Source: Euglena gracilis (Eukaryota > Euglenida > Euglenophyceae > Euglenales). From it: a stretch of 64,000 nt of DNA. Under the pieces are notes generated by a model that saw only the letters and a program-made list of their open reading frames with translations, had not been told where the DNA came from and did no database searches. The position numbers were made by a program, and so were the translations under genes. Positions 56,401-64,000 of this stretch are shown here, piece after piece. The first letter of the stretch is position 1. Each line of letters opens with the position of its first letter. The DNA is taken from positions 65,678,891 through 65,742,890 of the forward strand of contig CP154954.1 in the NCBI GenBank assembly GCA_039621445.1. Direction: 5' to 3'.

Positions 56401-57400
56401 TTTCAGGGACTGAGGAGCCGTTAAGCCAAAGCTGTGGAGGTATTTCGCCAGCCTGTTAATATAATCAGCATCCCAGCTCAGAGTTCTATATGCGGAGGGT
56501 GTGGCAGAACAACTGTAAATATGCATGTCCATATATGTACATGTATACGTATATGTATGCAACATATACATGTACAATATTCATGTACATTTATATTTCC
56601 ACCCTAAGCAATGGTCCTGTGTCTCTTGTGTCTCCCACTCCCAGCCCAGTATGTCATTGGCCCTCCGCCGAGTTTAGTTCCTCTTCTTCTATGCTTATTG
56701 ACCTATCCCTGACAGCCAACCCAATTCCTTCCTTTCGTATATTTCCCTGGCACCTTTCTATGGCTCCTTCCTGGGTTGCCTAGACAGGTTCCTGACCATA
56801 GATTCATTTAAGACCTACGTACCCCCCCCCCGGGGTTTTTTGAGAGTGGGTGGGTGGGTGGGTGAGTTTGGGCCAGCAGAAAAGTGCCCCCCCCCCCCCC
56901 GCAGGGTCGCTAAGCGAATCTATGTTCCTGACCTAGACTTTTGCTCAACCTCAACCACCATCACGAAGTCATGCGTTTTCTGTTTGGTTCATTTTGGAAC
57001 CTGTCCACCTCGGCAATCCGCCAGAATGTCTGGACCTTGGAAGGGAGTGGTTGTTCCCTTCCCGGGCAACTGTCACCTGACAGGTCCGCCAGCACTGAGA
57101 CCATATAGTGATAGGTTGAACATGTATGCAATTCCTGTGCTTCTGGAAGACAGGAATGAATCTTTTTGATGTGTCAACAGCACTTTTCCGGAAGACTACC
57201 TGAGGTTTCTCGTTGAACAACAGTGGCGTTGACACACCGTGCCCCCTCCCCCCGTGTCAACGACACATTTTCTGAACATTGGTCTGTCTTGGACTAGGGA
57301 GGCGATGTTTTTGCTTGTTTGTTGAAGTCCATGTTCTGGTTGTGGGAAAATATTTATTATATCCACCTTTTTCCTCAAGAAGTTTCCTGAGCCTTAAGTG
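50433..57400. other. Intergenic or 3' region, no secure gene
   Basis: The 3' end of gene A is expected here. A GC-rich segment at 52709-52790 reads AMATTLMAAYLRRQEGQLPQ and could be one more exon, but it has no recognised match. A TTTTTAAGG cluster lies at 55588-55870 and an AAAG/AAGA simple repeat at 52117-52138. C and G runs at 52550-52640 and 56820-56900 look like small inverted elements without clear ends. Confidence 0.4.
50758..51905. repeat. Inverted GTGGTTCACCTGTGGACACC block with internal palindromes
   Basis: At the left, three units of GTGGTTCACCTGTGGACACC alternate with A/T runs (50797-50885). At the right, three units of the reverse complement GGTGTCCACAGGTGAACCAC occur (51785-51895). 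Both sides start with 'gacattcatttagtgtggt' in direct orientation (50758, 51757). The interior has four GAAGCGG / CCGCTTC palindromes (51019, 51306, 51399, 51568). It looks like a composite or foldback element of about 1.1 kb without coding capacity. Confidence 0.6.
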
Positions 57401-57404
57401 ACGT

Positions 57405-57836
57405 TTGATCTGGTTCAAGGCACCACGGAACGTGATGGATACCACCCTTCCCCATGGCAAGCTCCACCTTCATTGCTTGCTGGGCGCCACAAACGTTGCT
57501 GCCGGAATCCCAACCTGCCTGCAACATTGTCCAGAAGCGCCCCTTTCCTTCCAGCTGAACCGTTTGGATATGTGGGTTGTGGCGGCCGCTGTGAAAGGTC
57601 ACTCTGCACACTGGTTGGTTTTGGGCCAAATTTATGATTGTCTGACCTTGGCTGGGCTGAACGGAAGTGGGTTTGAAAGGAATCTGGCTTATTTGTACAA
57701 TCAATCGCAGTCCTATCAAAAGTTATTGGATTGGGAAGATTGGTACAGGATTGTATTTTCATTTGTCGTCAAGCACATGAAACTTTTTGCCATCAAAGTT
57801 TTCGCACAAGGATTTGGAGCGAAGGGGGGGGGTTGA
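57405..57836 (+). CDS. Unassigned open frame upstream of gene B
   Basis: One frame stays open for 143 codons in mixed-composition DNA: it includes LHLHCLLGATNVAAGIPTCL, LNRLDMWVVAAAVKGHSAHW and NQSQSYQKLLDWEDWYRIVF. No domain is recognised. The composition is protein-like and the position upstream of gene B would suit a 5' exon or end of an unrelated gene, but the opposite strand is also partly open, so this is weak. Confidence 0.25.
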   Translation: MIWFKAPRNVMDTTLPHGKLHLHCLLGATNVAAGIPTCLQHCPEAPLSFQLNRLDMWVVAAAVKGHSAHWLVLGQIYDCLTLAGLNGSGFERNLAYLYNQSQSYQKLLDWEDWYRIVFSFVVKHMKLFAIKVFAQGFGAKGGG

Positions 57837-58432
57837 CTGCAAAATTCTTAACAAATTTGGCTAGTGGGGTTTGCTGTGGACCCCTCCCAGCAGGGAGGTC
57901 TGTTAACCCAAGACTGCATAAAAAGTCTGTTCTCAAGTCGGCACGTGGGTGAGCATTTCAACCGCAAAAAAAGTAAGCTGAAAAATTTCCACTGGCTACC
58001 TCTGTATTCCAAGGTTCGGGTTCAGATTCTGGGTCTGAGACTAACTCTGCGACCATTCCTCGGGCATTCTCCTTTATTTGCACTTTGTTCATTGACGGCG
58101 TTTCATTTATGTGGACATTTATTGAATTTAATTTGCCCCCCCCCACCCCCGAAGGGAAGGGATGGGTCCAGCTGGACTATGGGTTCCTGGCCGTGAAGCC
58201 AGCACGATGGACTTGCGCTGGCGAGCGTTGCTTTGCATTCCTGGCAGAGGGGCCTTGCCTCTGACAACGTGGACTTCCCCTCACCGTGCATTCCCACCGA
58301 CCCCACTCCTTCTGTGCCGCCCTCGATTATCCGGCCCAAAATTACCAATGCTGTAATCCTTGACCTGACCAAGCACGACGGCCTTGTATTTTCTTTGCCT
58401 GTCTTTTCTGTTGTGCACCACGCACGCGCCAG

Positions 58433-58508
<76 letters not shown>

Positions 58509-58604
58509 ACGCACACGCACACGCACACGCACACGCACACGCACACGCACACGCACACGCACACGCACACGCACACGCACACGCACACGCACACGCACAC
58601 ACAC
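58433..58604. repeat. (AC)n then (ACGCAC)n microsatellite
   Basis: An AC block (58433-58496) passes into a regular hexamer ACGCAC repeat (about 58497-58595) and ends in AC. Confidence 0.95.
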
Positions 58605-59186
58605 AGTGGCGAAGGTGCCCACATAGGAGCTGGAAGGTTACAAAAATTTAGACTGCCAAAATTTGCCGACGAATTCCAGCTGTTTCATTTTGGGGGCACA
58701 GGGGTCCGGAAGCTATCTGCAAATACGTCCTGGTTGATTGCATCCAGGAGTCTTTTCTTTTTTGGAAAGGTTGGTCACCGAAAGACCCGCTTGTTTATTA
58801 ACTGGGGGGGGGGCAGGGATGTCTGGGAACCTCTCGGTTTTTTGAAGCGGGTGGTTGAGGGGGGGGTCCCGACTCCTCCTCTGGGGTCAGGTGGTGAGGG
58901 GGGGGGGGTCCAGACCCCCCGCAGATGTTGGGAGGGGGTGTCCGGACCCTCTACTCCTTGCCAGGTTCCGAGAATGACGACAAATTTTGTTCTGGTGCTG
59001 CAGGCCGGAAAATTCAAAAAATGCCTCATTTTCTCACTTTTTTCCCCCTGACGCTCACCCTGTCAGGTGGCTGTTTTCATGGGGGGGGGAGGTCGGTATT
59101 TGATGCCACTACTACGATAGTTGCTTTGGGTCCATCGGACTGGCGGCGCCAGCGTTGCCGTTGCTGCTGTACGTGCCTCGTCGCAG

Positions 59187-59316
59187 CACACGGGAATGGT
59201 GCCGGTCATTCTTTCGAATGGCCCACGTTGGCTTCGCGCCCTCATTCGCCGACATCCCTTGTGGCGTAACCTGCGCTTCAGCCAGCCGGAAATGGAGGGC
59301 AGGCTTCCCTGCACTG
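59187..59316 (+). CDS. Gene B exon: LRFSQPEMEGRL
   Basis: After an acceptor (cctcgtcgcag) the frame reads TGMVPVILSNGPRWLRALIR then LRFSQPEMEGRL and ends at a GT donor (59317). Nine of the last 12 residues match the first gene A exon. Confidence 0.45.
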
Positions 59317-62300
59317 GTTTGCGGGATAGTGTCTTTTGGAGGGGCTAATCGGCTCCCACCCTGATTGAATTCTGATGCTGTCAGGCAATGGGAGCAGCGA
59401 CAATGGTGGGACCCCACTCAACCGTCAGAATTTTGGACACGGTTAAATAAAAAATGGACCTGGTTCAAGTGATTCTTTTGAGAATTCTACTGATATATAT
59501 TTAGGTGTTCCCCTCCTGACGGCGGAGTGGTGGAGTGCCGTATCCGCTGGGGATACTTTTCGAAACTGGGGAGTATTTTGACCAACCAGGTAACATCCGT
59601 GGGGGTTATTATTTGGGTGAAGTTTTTAAGATTTTAAAGGGGAAAAATCTCTGGACATGGGTTTTTCAAGATCATGTCCGGGACCCAGATGGGAGCTTTT
59701 CCTCCTCGTCTTTGTTGCAAGGTGCCAAAGAGCATCTGACCCCCTGAAACAAGGTTCCAACTGAGCCCCCCCCCCCCCCCCGGGGAAACTGGTTGGGTGT
59801 TGGACTGTTGGGGGAATCAGAACCACACATCAGATTTTTGCTGCACTGCATCTTTTCTAAGATATATTTCTGAGTTCCCCTCACCAATTTTAAGAAACAT
59901 CTTAAGTGACCCTCCAGAGGCCCCAAGGTCCCAAGGGGCTAAATGGCAAGTTTACCCAACCTCTCAGGCATTGATGTGGGAGCTGTCCCAAATGTTGCAA
60001 ATGCGCAAACTCCAAGATTGCTTCAGCATCCGATACCGAGGGGCGAGGTCCAGGACAGGTACACACAACATGTTTTCGCAGCTTGCAATAAGATAGAAAC
60101 ACAGATACGGGGGGGGGTTTTCAGGCTATTTTGTGTTTGGCCTCCTTCGGATCCTCTCGTAAATTGTCACCCCCAACGCTTGTCCCCCTGAAGTCTCCCC
60201 GACAAATTTATTTTTTAAAGTTTCACCCAACTTTTAAATATCTTCAGCATTATTACCACGGAAAGGACGCTTGAATTAGGGACTGCACCCCAGTAGCCCC
60301 CGGGTGTTGTGGACAAGGTGGGTGCCATGGCCAGGCTTCGGGAAGAAACCTTTGGACCTCCCCTCCCGGGGGGGGGGGCAATGCCATCGCACACCCTGGC
60401 GCCGAAGGCGGTGCTGCCTGAAACGGCCCTAGGTCTGGCTGGTCTTGGGTCCAGCCCCCCCTCCACCCCCAAGGGGGGGGTGGGGGGGCCACGTCGGGCA
60501 CATCTCCCCCACGGAGTTGTGAAAAAGAAGCACGCCGTGCCTGGCCCAACCGCCTCACCCACGCCCACACATGGACTGTGGCTGAGCCTGAGGCCGGCCC
60601 AGTTCCAGGCCGCGGACGACCGGTTCACCATCAGCCTGGCGTACTACTGGATCGTGTTGAGCGGGCTGTTCCTGACGCTGCCCAGGCCTGGTGCAGGGGT
60701 GGGAATCTATGGGCGACCTCATTACCCCCCTCCCTGGGCTAAGCACCAGGCTTGTCTGAGCACCATCACCATCATTACCCATCTTGGTGAAGGTGAAGGT
60801 GATCTTCATAAGAAGAGTTTTTTCTTGTGTATATCTGTGAGAAGTATCTCAAAAATTTCGAAGAAATTTCTGAAGGTTGATGTGTTGAGATGTTGTTTTT
60901 TTGCATATTAATGCTTTCAACAATGGATCCCAAAAATAAAAGGAATTAACACTTTTGTCTCAAAGTGCCAGTTTTTATTCCTAGCCAGGTTTTCCCCTGT
61001 GGTTTGGCCAATAAAACCACCCCCCGGTTTTTGCCTTTCGATTTTGGTGCTTTTATACAAGCGACAGGATTGCATTGGGAAGCGAGGCAAGAAAGTTTTT
61101 CCCACCTGGCTGCCCGATGTCGTAGGTGATGCACAATCCATTTGCGTTCTGTGAGATACAATTATTACAATTATTGTTATTTAGACGAATGCTATATCAT
61201 CGCAAGATGCATTTTTGATGATTTGTCTTCACATTTCATTTTCTGAAACCATGTCTGCCTTCGGGATTGTTCGTGCGCTGTAACAAGTATGGCTGGTATC
61301 GTCACCCAGATTTGGCTTTTGCTGTTCAGAGGATCCCCGAACCTATCACTTTGGGTGATTTAACAACATTGTTTAGCAACAGCTTCGTTGCCCATCGCAC
61401 CACAGTCCAAAGGATACCATTTTCTGTTTGCCCCAAGTGCGTAACATGTGTATGCACCATGGGCACTCTGCGCAGTGAAAATCAAACAATGAACGTTCAA
61501 CATTGTGTCATTCTTACCCCAGCAGCGGTTTCACCCTTACATCCATTTTTTTTTTTGCCGTCGACCATACATCATTGCTCAGTGCTGTCCACCCCCCCCC
61601 TGGGTTGTTTTTTTCCAGAGTGACTGAGAGTGACTTTTGGCTCCACTGGCTCCATTCTTCTAATGTTCTTCTAAGGTGGAGCCTCCCAGATGCAGGACCA
61701 GATTCATTTAGCACCAGGGGGTTTTTTCTAGTCGTGGACCCCCCGGGGGGGAGCGGGGGTAGGGTAGGGTGGGTGGGTCCGGCCGAGCCCCCCCCCCCGG
61801 GGGGGGTCCCCCAGGGGGGGATATACTTTTCGGCGCCGAAGAAAATTTTTGAAAAAGTGCTGTTTTTGGCATGGGCTGCACCATTCTTGGAAGCCACACA
61901 ACATTACGGCGTTTATTCATCCAGCAGCCCCAAGACACCCACCCACCCACTCTCGGAAACCAAAAAGAAAGAAAGAAAGCAAGAGGGGTCGCATGTGTGT
62001 GCTAAACAGGGGCTTTTTCTCAAGACCGGGGGGGGGGAGGGGGTCCACCCACCCCTTGGGGGGGCCCCTCCGGGGGGGGGGGGACGGTTCTTGAACGGAT
62101 ATATTTTTCGGCCTGTGTTATGCTTTAAGTTGTAGGCCTTGTTAAGTTGTTTAGACCTAGCTTTCCCTAAAGGTAGGAAAATAGTTATGCCTAATTGTAG
62201 TCTAAAACTCCTACCCTTCCATGACTCTATGAGGCATAGGTTGTATCCTGCATTTTTTGTGCCAATTCATGCACCGTGCCATTCGTCGTGTGACCATGGC

Positions 62301-64000
62301 TATCCATGCCCTCTCAGTAATGCTTTCCTCGCCTTCTGGGCTCCTCTGCCACCCTCTATTTCATCCCATTTGGTATTTTGGCTGTGATGCTGGCCTTCAT
62401 TCACATTCCCTTCTTCAACCCAGCAGCCTATTTGCAAATGAAAGCACAGGGATTGCAGAGACCCATGCATGTCATCAACCGACAGAACCACCCGAGCCGC
62501 AAAGTAAACGCTGCCTTCAAAAGAAATAAGTCTATATTCTTTTAGTCAATTAATTAGTCTAAAACTAGTCTGTTAGACTTTTTCCAATTCAAAGTTACAA
62601 AATGAGCTGTCTTCTTGGTGTGAAATGAACATTATTTGGTGCCAACCGGGGTGCCAAGGGGATTTGGGCTTTGCCGGATCCCACAGATACGACACATCTC
62701 TCTGTCCTTCGGAAACCTCTGTACAGCCGGAATCTCATAGACGAAGAAGAGATGCAACTGTTTGCAAGATGGCCAGGAGGTCCGGGGGGGGGGGACAAGG
62801 TCCCTGGTTTGCCTGGACATTGCCAAAATATGGAACTTAGAGTCGCCCTGTCTGTTTGAAGTATGTTGACCTCTCTTCGCACCCGGAGGCCCATTTGAAT
62901 CTGGAGCATTACATACCCTATTCCGTTCTTCTTTTGTTTCATATTCTGATGATTTCACATTTTCTCTCCCATGCAACTCATTCCGTGGTCAAACTGTACA
63001 CGGAAAAAAAGCGGGACCGAAGAGCACTGAGGGGACAGCAATGCTGCAGCGTGTTCGTGATTTGCTTCCTCTGTGTCCCTCCTCCACGCCAAGGCAGGTT
63101 CTGGGCCGCTGCATCCAAGCACACACGTACAACCTGGTCTGCGGGGCGTCCTGGCCGCTCAATCTTTCAACCTCCGGAATGCCATCACAATTCTGTTTGT
63201 CTGATTGCGGCGTTTCAAACATGGTGCATTCCAAAAATGAGCACCCTAAGGTATCACGGTCAGATATCTTTTGTTTGATAATTTTTGTGATATAATAATT
63301 GCAGTAAAATGATTTTTTGTGTGCATTTTGTACGTGCAACATCCACCAGCCCACAGCCGCCAGCTGAAAAATCTGGTGCTGATCACCTGGATCGCCTGCT
63401 CCGTCCACGTCAACGTCGGGGAGGAAATGCGCATCATCGAATCCACTGTGCTGGCGGAGGTGTTCGCAGCGTTGCAACAGAATGAGGGGCTGGCTTGGCG
63501 CGTGTTTCAAACATTGCCGAATGACCCACCTGGCCCATGTTCACAACGCAAATTGAGAGAATTCATTTTATCAATCCGGTGAGGATGGGGTTCGTTTATA
63601 CAATGTCAACCCGAATTTGTTGCTCCGGTCCGGTTTTTTAAACCACCTCCCTTCCAGCGGTGCAGATATTTGTTTCAGTTTTGTGACCCGCGAAGTTGCC
63701 ACCAAATGTGAATGTGACAGTTACAGCAGCTTCAAATTGCCACTGTTTCCTTTCTCACAAATAGCTGACAGCGCTCAGATTCTTGCCTGTCAGCTCCACC
63801 ACGGCAGAGGTTTTTTTTGGACCTCGGGGGGGAGGGGGGTCCAGACCCACCCCCCCCCCACCCTCCGGGGGGGCTAGGAGGGACCCACTTTTGGGGGGTC
63901 AATTATTGGTCCAAAGATTTTTTCGGCCATTCGCGCCAAAAAAAAGAAGAGGAAAACCCTGCTCTGGCAGGGTACCCACCGGCCCAGCCGGGACCAGACT
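59187..64000 (+). CDS. Gene B: second, tandem copy of the kinase gene (5' exons only)
   Basis: Five exons recur in the same order and strand as in gene A: LRFSQPEMEGRL (59187-59316), FTISLAYYWIVL (60598-60690), LFVRCNKYGWYRHPDLAF (61265-61330), TLYFIPFGILAVMLAFIHIP (62330-62480) and KNLVLITWIACSVHVNVGEE with AEVFAALQQ (63364-63500). Spacing is shorter than in gene A (4.3 kb against 5.2 kb). The catalytic half would lie beyond the window. No stop or frameshift disrupts the recognised exons. The encoded protein is inferred to be a hybrid histidine kinase only by analogy with gene A. Confidence 0.55.
60577..60690 (+). CDS. Gene B exon: membrane span FTISLAYYWIVLSGLFLTL
   Basis: The GC-rich frame reads LWLSLRPAQFQAADDRFTIS then LAYYWIVLSGLFLTLP. 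The match to gene A (27362) is FTISLAY(F/Y)WI(L/V)L. The probable end is before GGTGCAGG at 60689. Confidence 0.6.
61265..61330 (+). CDS. Gene B exon: LFVRCNKYGWYRHPDLAF
   Basis: The frame LFVRCNKYGWYRHPDLAF matches gene A at 29978 in 14 of 18 positions, with several identical codons (CGCTGTAACAAGTATGGCTG is identical over 20 bases). This is the clearest nucleotide-level match between the two genes. Confidence 0.7.
62330..62480 (+). CDS. Gene B exon: membrane span TLYFIPFGILAVMLAFIHIP
   Basis: The frame reads ATLYFIPFGILAVMLAFIHI then PFFNPAAYLQMKAQGLQRPM and NHPSRKVNAAFKRNK, that is a membrane span followed by a basic segment. The first part pairs with gene A at 30396. The basic tail suggests the cytoplasmic side follows the span. 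Confidence 0.6.
63364..63500 (+). CDS. Gene B exon: KNLVLITWIACSVHVN and AEVFAALQQ
   Basis: The frame reads LKNLVLITWIACSVHVNVGE then EMRIIESTVLAEVFAALQQN and EGLAWR, pairing with gene A at 31108. The segment AEVFAALQQ is identical and NLVLI-x-WIA-x2-VH-x-N is conserved. Confidence 0.7.
63501..64000. other. Window end, intron of gene B
   Basis: No exon is recognised. The last 200 bp contain C-run and G-run ends (63824-63895), and 'cggccattcgcgcc', suggesting another small inverted-repeat element cut by the window edge. Confidence 0.4.

Overview
The window is eukaryotic: a repeat-rich stretch from a microbial eukaryote with a large genome. The evidence is nested transposons, long microsatellites, an interstitial CCCTAA tract, long G and C runs, and a protein family split into exons of about 60-170 bp separated by introns of 0.3-7 kb. 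No operons, bacterial signals, rRNA or tRNA genes were seen. My guess is an alga in or near the alveolates (dinoflagellate or chromerid), because of the hybrid-histidine-kinase type, at least one apparent GC-AG intron, and a retrotransposon carrying a DNA methyltransferase. The window alone does not prove this.

Left part (1-21 kb, minus strand): two damaged copies of one Ty3/gypsy-type retrotransposon with a C-terminal chromodomain. Gene order is gag (coiled coil, capsid-like domain, Gly/Lys/Asn-rich tail), then a pol with two DNA-methyltransferase-like modules (a C5-cytosine type with PC and ENP motifs, then an N6-adenine/Dam-like one with NPPW), then aspartic protease, reverse transcriptase, RNase H, DD35E integrase and chromodomain. 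Copy 1 (about 298-9117) keeps everything from mid-gag to the end. Copy 2 (about 10945-20509) keeps gag to mid-RT and is broken by four kinds of later insertion. Both copies carry stops and frameshifts; most frameshifts sit in homopolymer runs. The module with two methyltransferases between gag and protease is the most interesting content of the window.

The retrotransposons are interrupted by a roughly 1.0-1.7 kb repeat made of about 163-bp tandem units (9117-10795 plus, 12561-13838 minus, 42536-43510 plus) and by small terminal-inverted-repeat elements whose ends are long C or G runs flanked by TA. One of these can be lifted out exactly by comparison with copy 1. Two hAT-like elements with perfect 8-bp target duplications lie at 32469-32872 and 37142-37565.

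Right part (about 26-64 kb, plus strand): a split gene whose exons spell a multi-membrane-span region, a coiled coil, a histidine-kinase dimerisation region, an ATPase domain (N box LENALTNAHRHG, G2 box) and a response-regulator receiver domain, ending near 49.9 kb. From 59.2 kb a second copy begins: five exons recur in the same order as those at 26.1-31.3 kb, so this is a tandem array of large hybrid histidine kinase genes. Exon limits are approximate. The rest is intron or intergenic DNA filled with microsatellites, small inverted-repeat elements and dispersed palindromes.
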